A DNA stretch of 64,000 nucleotides, taken from contig NZ_JALNPR010000003.1 of assembly GCF_023541015.1 (NCBI RefSeq), positions 186,001 through 250,000 of the forward strand. Direction: 5' to 3'. Below the pieces are notes generated by a model. The model was not told the origin of the DNA. It saw nothing but the letters and a program-made list of their open reading frames with translations, and made no database searches. The position numbers and the translations under genes are program-made. Of the stretch, positions 9,299 to 18,100 are shown piece by piece. Position 1 is the first letter of the stretch; each line of letters starts with the position of its first letter. This DNA comes from Marivivens donghaensis (lineage in GTDB: Bacteria > Pseudomonadota > Alphaproteobacteria > Rhodobacterales > Rhodobacteraceae).

Positions 9299-10012
9299 GT
9301 GTTAAGGCTCCTCGTTTTCTTTATGTCCCCTCGGTCTGTTCGCCGTGCAATTTTCAACTTGGTTGTTTTACTCGTTCCGCTGAATCTATTGGCGATTGTG
9401 GTTCAGTTCTTTGTTCTTGGGTTCGATGCGATTCCGTTGGCGGATATCGTTCTTTTGACGTCAATCGTCGGGACGCCGTTCATGCTGGGCGGGCAATTCA
9501 TTGGCGCTCGGCAGGTTGCGACCAAGGATCGATTGGTTGAAATGGCGACCACCGATATGCTCACCCGCCTCCCCAATCGTCGCGCCTTTATGGAGCGGGC
9601 GCGGTCAGCACTGTCACGCCACAAAGGGGTGATGCTGTTGCTCGACGCGGATCACTTTAAGGACATCAATGACAACTATGGTCATGCGACGGGCGATCAT
9701 TGCCTGCAGGTTATGGCCGATCATCTACAAGGGCTGCTGCGGTCGAATGATGTGATTGGCCGCGTCGGAGGCGAGGAATTCGCAATCTTCCTCCCCGATG
9801 TCACAATGGAAACCGCACGCCTAATCGGGCAGCGGATCAGCATGGGCCTGTTGGTCGAAACAGGCACGGGTGCGTCATTACAAGTCACCGTTTCAGTCGG
9901 AGCGGCGACCGTTGGTCCGCATATGACATTGGACGAGGCCCTGCGGGACGCAGACATCGCCCTCTATCGGGCGAAAACGGCAGGCCGTGCGCGAATAGAA
10001 ATCGCGGCCTAG
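9299..10012 (+). CDS. membrane-anchored diguanylate cyclase (GGDEF)
   Basis: A 237-residue protein with two N-terminal hydrophobic segments (about 18-40 and 44-66) and a complete GGDEF domain (about 75-237) that makes cyclic di-GMP from two GTP. The active site reads GGEEF, a functional variant, and the product-inhibition site RSND lies exactly five residues before it, so the enzyme is probably active and feedback-controlled. No sensory domain is present beyond the membrane part. The GTG at 9299 is used because AGG stands six bases upstream; an ATG at 9323 is the alternative. The gene is divergent from nuoA and its end overlaps the convergent liuC by four bases. Confidence 0.9.
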   Translation: MLRLLVFFMSPRSVRRAIFNLVVLLVPLNLLAIVVQFFVLGFDAIPLADIVLLTSIVGTPFMLGGQFIGARQVATKDRLVEMATTDMLTRLPNRRAFMERARSALSRHKGVMLLLDADHFKDINDNYGHATGDHCLQVMADHLQGLLRSNDVIGRVGGEEFAIFLPDVTMETARLIGQRISMGLLVETGTGASLQVTVSVGAATVGPHMTLDEALRDADIALYRAKTAGRARIEIAA

Positions 10013-10788
10013 CTCTGCCACTGCGGTTTACGTTTGTCGAAAAAGGCACTGATGCCTTCAACAGCTTCTGGGCTTTCCCAACGCTGCGCGAGGGCTGCAA
10101 TGGTGTCGTCAATGACTTGATCATTGATCGGCGGCCCCAAACGACGGGCCAGCGCCTTGGCCTCGGCCACCGCACCTGGGGCGCAGGATAGATATGGGAC
10201 CACTTCTGCCTCAACAGCAGCATCCAGATCATCAGCGGCGACCGACTTTGCAACGATCCCGAGCGTGACAGCCTCATCCGCACCAAACCGACGCGACGAC
10301 ATGAACACGCGGCGTGCCATAGCCTCCCCCATCCGAGCGATGACATAAGGCCCGATGGTCGCAGGGATCAGACCTAGCCGCGTTTCCGTCAAACCAAACA
10401 ATGCCGTATCCGCAGCAATCGCGATATCGCAAACACAGGCCATGCCGACCCCGCCACCAAAGGCATTCCCATGAACGCGCCCAATCACTGGCTTTGGCAT
10501 TTCGTTCAACGCCCTGAGCATATTAGCAAGGCGGCGTGCCTCTACCTCGCGCCCTGCCGCATCGGTATCAAACTGCGCTCGCATCCAACCGAGGTCACCG
10601 CCCGCACAGAAACTCGCCCCCTCAGCGGCGAGGATCACAACACGCACGACAGGATCCGCGCCCAAGGTCCGCACAGCCTCGGTCAATTCATCCATCATCA
10701 GCGCGGATAATGCGTTGTGCTTATCCGAGCGGGCCATGGTCAGCGTCGCGACCCCACGGTCATCAATATCAATGCGGATCGTTTCCAT
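10009..10788 (-). CDS. liuC: methylglutaconyl-CoA hydratase (enoyl-CoA hydratase family)
   Basis: A 259-residue crotonase-fold enzyme. The oxyanion-hole motif is seen in SFCAGGDLGWM and VHGNAFGGGVGMACVCDIAI, and the catalytic Glu region in GLTETRLGLIPATIGPYV. By position in the liu operon it should hydrate 3-methylglutaconyl-CoA to HMG-CoA in leucine breakdown; the family alone would only say enoyl-CoA hydratase. The ATG at 10788 is four bases after the liuE stop; a longer frame to 11049 lies inside liuE and is rejected. It is the last gene of the operon and converges on the diguanylate cyclase gene with a four-base overlap. Confidence 0.9.
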   Translation of the reverse strand: METIRIDIDDRGVATLTMARSDKHNALSALMMDELTEAVRTLGADPVVRVVILAAEGASFCAGGDLGWMRAQFDTDAAGREVEARRLANMLRALNEMPKPVIGRVHGNAFGGGVGMACVCDIAIAADTALFGLTETRLGLIPATIGPYVIARMGEAMARRVFMSSRRFGADEAVTLGIVAKSVAADDLDAAVEAEVVPYLSCAPGAVAEAKALARRLGPPINDQVIDDTIAALAQRWESPEAVEGISAFFDKRKPQWQS

Positions 10789-10792
10789 CGCC

Positions 10793-11659
10793 CTACCCTC
10801 GTAACTTTCGCGCCATGACCCCAGCACGTGCCAAGGCCGCATGATCCAACCCAGTCGAATAACCGAGCGTCTCAACCCGTTCGACCACCGCTTCGGTCGC
10901 GACATTCCCTGGCGCACCGGGCGCATAGGGACATCCGCCCAAACCACCGACAGCCGCATCAAACACCCGAACACCGAGTTCAAGCGACGCCTGCACATTG
11001 TCCAAAGCCCGTCCGCCTGTGTCATGGAAGTGACCTGCGACATCCGCAATCGGCATCACCTCCGCCACTGCTTTAATCACGCGGGTCACGGTCTCTGGCG
11101 TCCCTGCCCCGATGGTGTCGCCCAAAGAAACAGGCATCGGCGCAAGACGGCGTAAACCCTCAACGGCGCGAACAACGGCTTCTGGCGGGGTAGGTCCGTC
11201 GAACGGACAGTCGGTCATGCAGGACACATAGCCCCGCACGGGAACGCCCGCGTTTTGCGCAGCTTCCACCACGGGGGCGAGGCGCGACAAGCTATCCTCG
11301 ACCGTGCAATTGAGGTTGGCCTTAGAGAACCCTTCGGAAGCCGCGATGAAGACAGCTATCTCGCCCGCGTTGCGCGGCAGATTGGCAGAGGCCTGAACGA
11401 ACCCCTCCCATCCCTTAGCGTTCGGAACCAAGGTCGCGTAGTTCACATCGTTCGCATAATCCAGAGCGGCCATCACGCGGTCGGTATCCGCCATCTGTGG
11501 CACCCATTTGGGCGACACGAACGACCCGACCTCGATGTCCATAAGGCCCGCATCGACCAAGGCTTTGATCAGCGCGACCTTATCGTCGACCGCGATGACT
11601 GCCTTTTCGTTCTGCAAACCATCACGCGGGCCGACCTCGTATATGCGGACGTGGCTCAT
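10793..11659 (-). CDS. liuE: hydroxymethylglutaryl-CoA lyase
   Basis: A 288-residue TIM-barrel enzyme that splits HMG-CoA into acetyl-CoA and acetoacetate, the last step of leucine degradation. Motifs: YEVGPRDGLQNEK at the start (substrate and metal site), ADVAGHFHDTGG (metal-binding His pair) and GGLGGCPYAPGAPGNVATE (the flexible catalytic loop with its Cys). The start at 11659 overlaps the stop of the GST gene as ATGA. Full length for the family. Confidence 0.96.
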   Translation of the reverse strand: MSHVRIYEVGPRDGLQNEKAVIAVDDKVALIKALVDAGLMDIEVGSFVSPKWVPQMADTDRVMAALDYANDVNYATLVPNAKGWEGFVQASANLPRNAGEIAVFIAASEGFSKANLNCTVEDSLSRLAPVVEAAQNAGVPVRGYVSCMTDCPFDGPTPPEAVVRAVEGLRRLAPMPVSLGDTIGAGTPETVTRVIKAVAEVMPIADVAGHFHDTGGRALDNVQASLELGVRVFDAAVGGLGGCPYAPGAPGNVATEAVVERVETLGYSTGLDHAALARAGVMARKLRG

Positions 11660-12315
11660 GAAACCTCCGACGGGATCGGTTCAAAGAACGACTGGTTATA
11701 GAGACGCGGCTCGCCGTCCAACGGGAGCGAAGCGCGGAACGCGGGGCGTTCAGTCATCCGCGCCATCCATGCCGCCACACGCGGGAACGGGTCGAGCCTA
11801 ATAAAGCGCTGCGCCATATAGATCGCCTGCCCCACGCAGATATCCGCCGCGCTGAAATCAGACAGCAGAAAATCGCCCGCCATCCGCTCTTCGATAAAGC
11901 CTATGGTTTTGGCGAGCCGCTTAGGCTCCAACTGCGTCAGGATCGGGGACCGCATGTGATCCTCATAGAGCATCACATGCTGCTGGGTGAGGATCGCGCA
12001 GTGCTGGCTGATCGTCTCTGCAAAATGGATAAGCTGGAGGAACATATTGCGTTCAGGATCGCCAATCGGACGACCCAATCCAGCCTCAGGGAACTTCTCG
12101 CAGAGGATTTCCGCAATCGCGCCCGTCTCAATCAGCACCTCGCCATCGATTTCCAACGCAGGGACACGGCTGACGGGGTTAATCGCTTTGAACTCGTCCG
12201 AACGAAGAGCCTTGCCAAACTCATAGCGCTGGATTTCAAACTCACAGCCGATTTCGTTGAGCTGCCAGAGCGTCCGCATCGAACGGGTTTCAGCACAGTG
12301 GTGTAGACGGATCAT
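11656..12315 (-). CDS. glutathione S-transferase family protein inside the liu operon
   Basis: A 219-residue protein with an N-terminal thioredoxin-like GST domain (about 1-80, with the cis-Pro motif NPVSRVPALEIDG and the glutathione-binding Glu-Thr in VLIETGAIAEIL) and an all-helical C-terminal domain (about 90-200, FSAADICVGQAIY). It lies between liuD and liuE with ATGA overlaps on both sides, so it is made together with the leucine pathway. It could detoxify or isomerise a reactive intermediate; substrate unknown. Confidence 0.88.
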   Translation of the reverse strand: MIRLHHCAETRSMRTLWQLNEIGCEFEIQRYEFGKALRSDEFKAINPVSRVPALEIDGEVLIETGAIAEILCEKFPEAGLGRPIGDPERNMFLQLIHFAETISQHCAILTQQHVMLYEDHMRSPILTQLEPKRLAKTIGFIEERMAGDFLLSDFSAADICVGQAIYMAQRFIRLDPFPRVAAWMARMTERPAFRASLPLDGEPRLYNQSFFEPIPSEVS

Positions 12316-14237
12316 GCGACTTCCTCCTCTAGCGCGATAAGAAGCGTGCCTGCTTCGACTTGTGACCCTGCGGTGGCACCGACCGTTGCAATCACACCAT
12401 CACGGGGCGCACGCAGGATATGTTCCATTTTCATGGCCTCTAGCACGGCTAGGCGGTCGCCAGCCTTCACCGTTTGACCCGCAGTGACCTCCATCGCGCG
12501 TAGGAGCCCCGGCATCGGGGACAAAATCGCATCGCTTGCCGCTTCTGCGCCGCCTCGGTCCAGCGGATCAGGGATCGTGATCTCGACAACGGGGTCAGCA
12601 AAGATCGTGATGCGGTTGCCATGCTTTACATAGTTCGGCGCGGCCTGATCGTTCAGGCGCAAACCGCCGCTCGACCGTCGAACCGCCACGGTTATGTCGC
12701 CTACGGCAACCTCGAAACGGTCAGCCGAGAATGTCGTGACATTTACCTCGATCTCTTCGCCCTCGACCAACAGCGTGATGGTCTGCGGTACTGGTGCCCA
12801 AAGGGTAAATCCCGTTTGTGGCGCGGGGTTCGCATCCAGCCTCATTGCGATCAAGGCGGACAGGGCAATCGCCTCAGCCGTCGGTGCCGCACGATGGGTC
12901 AGTGCATCGAGGTCACGCTCGATCAGACCCGTATCGACCTCACCCGCCGCAAAACCTTCGTGCCGTGCCAGCGCCCCCAAGAACCCGAGGTTGGTGACGG
13001 TGCCTGCCACTTCGGTCTCGGCACATGCGCGGGCAAGTTGGCGCAGCGCGGTGTCACGATCAGGGCCGTGCACGATCAGTTTGGCGATCATCGGATCGTA
13101 CCAAGGGGTGATGGTATCGCCCGCTCGCACGCCACTGTCGGCGCGCACACCCTCTGCGAACTGCAGATGGGCGATACGACCCGTGGCGGGGAGGAAACCC
13201 GCGGGAACATCTTCGGCGTAGAGGCGGGCTTCGAACGCGTGCCCCGTGATCGTAAGGTCGGATTGCGCCATCGGCAGAGGTTCGCCAGAGGCTACACGCA
13301 ATTGCCATTCCACCAGATCGACGCCCGTGATCGCTTCGGTCACAGGGTGTTCGACCTGAAGGCGGGTGTTCATCTCCATGAACCAGAAGTCCATCGTCGT
13401 ACCATCGACAATGAATTCGACCGTGCCCGCACCGGAATAGCTAATAGATTCTGCCGCCTTAACCGCAGCGGCCCCCATCCGGTCGCGCAAGTCAGGCGTC
13501 ATGCCCGGTGCGGGCGCCTCTTCGATGACTTTCTGGTGACGACGCTGGAGCGAACAATCCCGCTCGAACAGATGCACGGCAGAGGTGCCATCACCGAAAA
13601 CCTGCACCTCAATGTGGCGCGGGCTAAGAATGTATTTCTCGATCAGGACATCCGCATTGCCAAAAGCTGTCCGCGCCTCGGCCTGCGCAGAGGCTAATGC
13701 TTCGGCAAAGTGGGTGGCATCGTCAACGTGACGCATCCCCTTACCGCCGCCGCCAGCGACGGCTTTGATCAGGACGGGATAGCCGATCTCTGCGGCTTGC
13801 TGGGCGAGGAAATCTGGTGACTGATCAGCCCCGTGATAGCCGGGAACAACAGGCACGTTCGCCTTTTCCATCAGTGCCTTAGCCGCGTCTTTTAAGCCCA
13901 TCGCCCGAATAGAGGTGGCCGAAGAGCCAATAAACGTTAGACCCGCCTTTTCGACGGCCTCAACGAAATCAGGGTTCTCGGACAGGAACCCATATCCAGG
14001 ATGGATCCCTTGGGCACCCGTTCTCAAAGCGGCCTCAATAATCAGGTCGCCACGCAGATAACTATTGGCGACAGGCGCTGGCCCCAGACGCACGGCCTCG
14101 TCCGCCATGGCGACATGCATCGCATTGGCGTCGGCATCCGAATAAACCGCAACGGTTTTCACACCCAGCGCTCGCGCCGTGCGGATCACACGGCACGCAA
14201 TTTCGCCCCGATTGGCAATCAGAATTTTTCCGAACAT
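12312..14237 (-). CDS. liuD: methylcrotonyl-CoA carboxylase biotin-containing alpha subunit
   Basis: A 641-residue biotin-dependent carboxylase subunit. It has the biotin carboxylase domain (about 1-445: MFGKILIANRGEIACRVIRT, ATP-grasp loop AVAGGGGKGMR, catalytic EMNTRLQVEHPVTE) and a C-terminal biotinyl domain with the lysine in LEAMKMEH near residue 607. Together with the beta subunit (liuB) it carboxylates 3-methylcrotonyl-CoA in leucine catabolism. The domain order alone fits also propionyl- or acetyl-CoA carboxylases; the operon decides the assignment. A 27-base gap separates it from the upstream membrane protein gene. Confidence 0.95.
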   Translation of the reverse strand: MFGKILIANRGEIACRVIRTARALGVKTVAVYSDADANAMHVAMADEAVRLGPAPVANSYLRGDLIIEAALRTGAQGIHPGYGFLSENPDFVEAVEKAGLTFIGSSATSIRAMGLKDAAKALMEKANVPVVPGYHGADQSPDFLAQQAAEIGYPVLIKAVAGGGGKGMRHVDDATHFAEALASAQAEARTAFGNADVLIEKYILSPRHIEVQVFGDGTSAVHLFERDCSLQRRHQKVIEEAPAPGMTPDLRDRMGAAAVKAAESISYSGAGTVEFIVDGTTMDFWFMEMNTRLQVEHPVTEAITGVDLVEWQLRVASGEPLPMAQSDLTITGHAFEARLYAEDVPAGFLPATGRIAHLQFAEGVRADSGVRAGDTITPWYDPMIAKLIVHGPDRDTALRQLARACAETEVAGTVTNLGFLGALARHEGFAAGEVDTGLIERDLDALTHRAAPTAEAIALSALIAMRLDANPAPQTGFTLWAPVPQTITLLVEGEEIEVNVTTFSADRFEVAVGDITVAVRRSSGGLRLNDQAAPNYVKHGNRITIFADPVVEITIPDPLDRGGAEAASDAILSPMPGLLRAMEVTAGQTVKAGDRLAVLEAMKMEHILRAPRDGVIATVGATAGSQVEAGTLLIALEEEVA

Positions 14238-14264
14238 ACCAGCGGGGCCTCCCTACCCCTCGTG

Positions 14265-14750
14265 TTAGTCCTTAGCGCCGCGAAAACTGCGGAAGCGGTG
14301 GCGGTAGATCAGATTGGGGCGGTCGCCCTCAAACAGATAGAACAGCGCCAATCCGCAAAAGATCAGATAGGCCAGCACGACGAACCCGCCTGTCTCCCCC
14401 AGCTCGGACATGTTTTTCAGCATTCCGCCCGTGACGGCCCCAAAGACCGAAAGCAAAAGCTGCGCGCCCGCCAACATCAGCGAAATCGGCGCCCGCATCA
14501 CTAACATGATCGCGGTGAGCAGTTGCAGAACGGCTTTGAACAGGGCCAGCCAGTCACCGAACTGAGCGAACTCGACCAGTTGCAAAAGACCGAAAGCCGC
14601 AAAAACACCAGTGATCAGCCAGAGCGGGAGGTTGAGTTTCCCCTGCGGATGCGCCCGCGCCATTTCTGGCGTGACATGCACCCATTGAGCGCCCGTCTGT
14701 TTGTCCATCTTGCCGTATTCGAAACGGCCTTCTTCCGGCATTTTTGCCAT
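14265..14750 (-). CDS. four-helix membrane protein of unknown function in the liu operon
   Basis: A 161-residue protein: a polar N-terminus, then four hydrophobic segments at about residues 38-56, 62-82, 85-107 and 117-136, ending in a basic tail (YRHRFRSFRGAKD). I do not recognise a family. I choose the ATG at 14750 because GAGG stands six bases before it; the frame opens at a GTG at 14762 that overlaps the liuB stop as GTGA. It sits between the two carboxylase subunit genes, so it is co-expressed with them. It could help uptake or membrane association, but nothing in the sequence says so. Confidence 0.75.
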   Translation of the reverse strand: MAKMPEEGRFEYGKMDKQTGAQWVHVTPEMARAHPQGKLNLPLWLITGVFAAFGLLQLVEFAQFGDWLALFKAVLQLLTAIMLVMRAPISLMLAGAQLLLSVFGAVTGGMLKNMSELGETGGFVVLAYLIFCGLALFYLFEGDRPNLIYRHRFRSFRGAKD

Positions 14751-14758
14751 GATCGCCC

Positions 14759-16351
14759 TCACATCCTGAACACGCCGAATGTCGTGTCTTCAATGGAGGC
14801 GTTCAACGATGCTGACAGCGAAAGTGCAAGTACATCGCGCGTTTTACGAGGATCAATGACGCCATCATCCCAGAGCCGTGCCGAGGCATAGAGCGGGTGC
14901 GATTGTTCTTCAAACATGTCCAGCGTGGGCTTTTTAAAGGCCGCTTCTTCGTCTGCCGACCACGTGCCGCCAGCCCGTTCGATTGCATCACGTTTCACGG
15001 TGGCCAACACGCCAGCGGCCTGTTCGCCCCCCATCACAGCGGTGCGCGAATTGGGCCAAGACCACAAGAAGTTCGGACTGTAAGCCCTTCCAGACATGCC
15101 ATAATTGCCAGCACCGAACGATCCACCGACCAGCACAGTGATCTTTGGAACCTTGGTCGTTGCAACGGCTGTCACCATCTTTGCACCGTGGCGGGCAATG
15201 CCTTCGTTTTCGTATTTCCGACCCACCATAAAGCCCGTGATATTCTGCAAGAAGATCAGCGGGATTTTCCGTTGGGAACACAGTTCGACAAAGTGCGCGC
15301 CTTTTTGCGCCGCCTCAGAGAACAAAACTCCGTTGTTGGCGACGATGCCGACGGGCCAGCCGTCGATGTGGGCAAAGCCCGTGACCAGCGTTTCGCCAAA
15401 CCGCGCCTTGAATTCATCGAACCGAGAGCCGTCCGCGATACGCGCGATCACGGCGCGAATATCGTAGGGCGTCTTTAGATCTGGCGGCACGATGTCCAGC
15501 AGTTCCTCGGGATCACAAGCGGGCAGTTCAGGTGTTTCGCGTTTCACCGTCATTGGGGTCTGACGCGAGGTTGAGGCCACCGCCTGACGGACGAGAGACA
15601 GCGCATGAGCATCATCCTCGGCCAGATAATCCGCAACACCGGAAAGGCGCGTGTGAACATCGCCGCCGCCAAGGTCCTCGGAACTGACGACCTCACCCGT
15701 TGCGGCTTTGACCAGTGGCGGACCAGCGAGGAAGATCGTCCCCTGATCTTTCACGATCACCGACACATCGGACATGGCGGGCACATAAGCCCCACCCGCC
15801 GTGCAGGACCCCATGACAGCCGCGATCTGGGGAATACCCGCCGCTGACATATTCGCTTGATTAAAGAAAATCCGGCCAAAGTGGTCACGGTCGGGGAACA
15901 CTTCGTCTTGGTTCGGGAGGTTCGCACCACCACTGTCCACGAGGTAAACGCAGGGCAGATTGCACTGGGCTGCGATCTCTTGGGCGCGGAGGTGCTTTTT
16001 CACTGTCATCGGGTAATAGGTACCGCCTTTGACGGTAGCATCATTACAGACGATCATACATTCAATGCCGTTCACACGGCCAATCCCAGCGATCACTCCA
16101 GCGCAAGGTGCCGCACCATCATAGAGCCCATGTGCCGCCGTCGCGCCAATTTCCAGAAACGGAGATCCTGCATCCAAAACATTGGCGACACGCTCACGCG
16201 GCAGCATTTTTCCGCGTGACACATGACGTTCTCGTGCCTTTTCCCCTCCGCCTGCCGCAGCCTTTTCAGCAGCGTCGGCGATCAGTGCGATCATCTCTAG
16301 GTGACGCGCACGACCTTCGGGGTTGGGAATGAATGTGGTCGAGAGTTTCAC
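14759..16351 (-). CDS. liuB: methylcrotonyl-CoA carboxylase carboxyltransferase (beta) subunit
   Basis: A 530-residue carboxyltransferase of the crotonase-like family. It has the two halves typical of the family, with [19 protein letters not shown] and [15 protein letters not shown] in the N-terminal half and [17 protein letters not shown] in the C-terminal half, which form the acyl-CoA and carboxybiotin sites. It moves CO2 from biotin on LiuD to 3-methylcrotonyl-CoA. The GTG at 16351 overlaps the liuA stop (GTGA). Confidence 0.95.
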   Translation of the reverse strand: MKLSTTFIPNPEGRARHLEMIALIADAAEKAAAGGGEKARERHVSRGKMLPRERVANVLDAGSPFLEIGATAAHGLYDGAAPCAGVIAGIGRVNGIECMIVCNDATVKGGTYYPMTVKKHLRAQEIAAQCNLPCVYLVDSGGANLPNQDEVFPDRDHFGRIFFNQANMSAAGIPQIAAVMGSCTAGGAYVPAMSDVSVIVKDQGTIFLAGPPLVKAATGEVVSSEDLGGGDVHTRLSGVADYLAEDDAHALSLVRQAVASTSRQTPMTVKRETPELPACDPEELLDIVPPDLKTPYDIRAVIARIADGSRFDEFKARFGETLVTGFAHIDGWPVGIVANNGVLFSEAAQKGAHFVELCSQRKIPLIFLQNITGFMVGRKYENEGIARHGAKMVTAVATTKVPKITVLVGGSFGAGNYGMSGRAYSPNFLWSWPNSRTAVMGGEQAAGVLATVKRDAIERAGGTWSADEEAAFKKPTLDMFEEQSHPLYASARLWDDGVIDPRKTRDVLALSLSASLNASIEDTTFGVFRM

Positions 16352-17508
16352 ATCGACCCCATCAGTTCGCGACCGATCAGCATACGACGGATTTCCGAGG
16401 TGCCCGCGCCGATCTCCATCAGTTTGGCGTCACGGAACAGACGGCTGACCGCACTGTCATTCATAAAGCCCGCACCGCCCATCGCTTGAACGGCCTGATG
16501 CGCCTGAACCATCGCCTGCTCGGACGAATAGAGCACGCAGGCAGCGGCGTCCTGACGGGTCACTTGACCACGGTCACAGGCTTTGGCCACTTCGTAAACA
16601 TAAGCTCGCGCGGTATTCAGCGCGGTATACATGTCCGCGATTTTACCCTGCATCAGCTGGAAGTTCCCGATGGGCTGTCCAAACTGTTTGCGGGTCGCGA
16701 GGTAGGGCATAATCTCGTCCATACAGGCCGCCATGATGCCCGTGCCGATCCCGGCGAGAACAACGCGTTCGTAGTCGAGACCAGACATGAGAACGCGAAC
16801 GCCTTTGCCCTCTTCGCCCAGAACGTTTTCGAACGGGACCTCGACATCGTCGAACACCAGTTCAGCCGTGTTCGATCCGCGCATCCCCATTTTGTCAAAG
16901 TGCTTGGACGTGCTGAACCCCTTCATCGACTTCTCGACGATAAAGGCGGTGATGCCTTTGGGACCAGCGGCAGGGTCGGTCTTGGCATAAACGACCAGCG
17001 TATCGGCGTCAGGGCCGTTGGTGATCCAGTATTTGTTGCCGTTCAGACGGTAGTGATCGTTCCGCTTTTCCGCGCGGAGCGACATGGACACCACGTCCGA
17101 CCCAGCGCCCGCTTCGGACATCGCCAGCGCACCGACATGATCACCAGAGATCAGACCAGGCAGGTATTTCTGTTTCTGTTCGTGCGTGCCGTTCAGTTTG
17201 ATCTGGTTCACGCAGAGGTTCGAATGTGCACCGTAGGACAGCGATACCGATGCCGACGCCCGTGCGATTTCTTCGACCACGATGGTGTGGGCCAGATAAG
17301 ACAGCCCAGCGCCGCCGTATTCCTCGGGCACGGTGATACCCAAAAGGCCAAGGTCGCCCATTTCCTTCCACAGCTCTGCGGGAAATTCGTTGGACTGATC
17401 CACATGGGTCGCCATCGGCTTGACCCGATCCTGCGCCCACGAATGGACGGTATCGCGAATGGCCTCGACCTCTTCTCCCAGATCGAATCTCATCGACGCG
17501 GTGAACAT
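16348..17508 (-). CDS. liuA: isovaleryl-CoA dehydrogenase
   Basis: A 386-residue acyl-CoA dehydrogenase that oxidises isovaleryl-CoA with FAD, passing electrons to ETF. Family signatures: [14 protein letters not shown] (flavin and substrate), [18 protein letters not shown], the catalytic-Glu region [17 protein letters not shown] (Glu position typical of isovaleryl-CoA dehydrogenase) and the C-terminal [20 protein letters not shown] use the ATG at 17508 because GGAGG is seven bases before it; the ATG at 17514 would be only one base from that site. First gene of the liu operon, behind a promoter with a palindromic operator. Confidence 0.95.
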   Translation of the reverse strand: MFTASMRFDLGEEVEAIRDTVHSWAQDRVKPMATHVDQSNEFPAELWKEMGDLGLLGITVPEEYGGAGLSYLAHTIVVEEIARASASVSLSYGAHSNLCVNQIKLNGTHEQKQKYLPGLISGDHVGALAMSEAGAGSDVVSMSLRAEKRNDHYRLNGNKYWITNGPDADTLVVYAKTDPAAGPKGITAFIVEKSMKGFSTSKHFDKMGMRGSNTAELVFDDVEVPFENVLGEEGKGVRVLMSGLDYERVVLAGIGTGIMAACMDEIMPYLATRKQFGQPIGNFQLMQGKIADMYTALNTARAYVYEVAKACDRGQVTRQDAAACVLYSSEQAMVQAHQAVQAMGGAGFMNDSAVSRLFRDAKLMEIGAGTSEIRRMLIGRELMGSM

Positions 17509-17531
17509 ATGCATTCCTCCCTGCGCTTTAT

Positions 17532-17545
17532 TGAACGCTTGTTCA
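17532..17545 (-). promoter_or_regulatory. palindromic operator over the liuA transcription start
   Basis: TGAAC-N4-GTTCA is a perfect 5+5 inverted repeat starting one base after the predicted -10 box of liuA, where a bound repressor would block initiation. The shape resembles sites of TetR-type regulators of fatty-acid and branched-chain amino-acid genes; no regulator gene is in the window. Confidence 0.55.
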
Positions 17546-17546
17546 T

Positions 17547-17575
17547 TTCTAGGCGCAGAATTCGAGTCGCGTCAA
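17547..17575 (-). promoter_or_regulatory. sigma-70 type promoter of the liu operon
   Basis: On the minus strand TTGACG (17575-17570) and CTAGAA (17552-17547) are separated by 17 bases, 33 bases or more upstream of the liuA start. Transcription should begin near 17540, inside the 17532-17545 palindrome. Confidence 0.55.
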
Positions 17576-17596
17576 TCCACCGTTTTCACATGACGG

Positions 17597-18100
17597 TTAG
17601 TTCAGGCCGAATTCAGAAAGGTCGAGCACCCGCGCATCACGGCGTTCATTGGCCGTAAGCGGATATTTTCGCAGGATCATTTCGTAATTGAGCTTCACCC
17701 GCGTGCCCCATCCAGACTGGAGCGATTTCATCAAACGAACATGCCCTTCCATCCACGTTTGACGCGAATAGTCATCCAAACCGACCCCAAAATCGCCACG
17801 CGCCCGTAGCCGAGTCCATAGGTTGGCGCGTTTGGTCTGACGGGTCTTTTTCTCGGCTTCGCGGGCAAAGCGCGCGGTCAGAATTTCCATGCAGAGGAAT
17901 ACGACCTCGTGTCCATCAACAACGCGGCGGTCCCGTTCGACACCGCGTTCGGTGATCACCCACGTAAATATAGGGCCATCCCCCAAAACAGCAGGCCAGC
18001 CGTCGCCTGTGGGTTCTGTCGCCAAAGAAAATTCAGGCATTGGCCGTTTCAACTGCGCCAAAAATCCGCGAATTTCCTCTTCGACGTCGACCCGTTTCAC
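17597..18100 (-). CDS. protein of unknown function, coupled to a DegT aminotransferase
   Basis: A 167-residue soluble protein without signal peptide or membrane segment. The middle part (DGPIFTWVITERGVERDRR, then VDGHEVVFLCMEILTARFA) followed by a basic helical stretch faintly recalls the Imm63 immunity-protein family; I cannot verify this and no toxin gene is adjacent. I use the GTG at 18100, which overlaps the upstream aminotransferase stop as GTGA; the frame is open to 18169 but that part lies inside the neighbour. Last gene of the gph-degT-unknown unit, upstream of the liu promoter. Confidence 0.6.
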   Translation of the reverse strand: MKRVDVEEEIRGFLAQLKRPMPEFSLATEPTGDGWPAVLGDGPIFTWVITERGVERDRRVVDGHEVVFLCMEILTARFAREAEKKTRQTKRANLWTRLRARGDFGVGLDDYSRQTWMEGHVRLMKSLQSGWGTRVKLNYEMILRKYPLTANERRDARVLDLSEFGLN

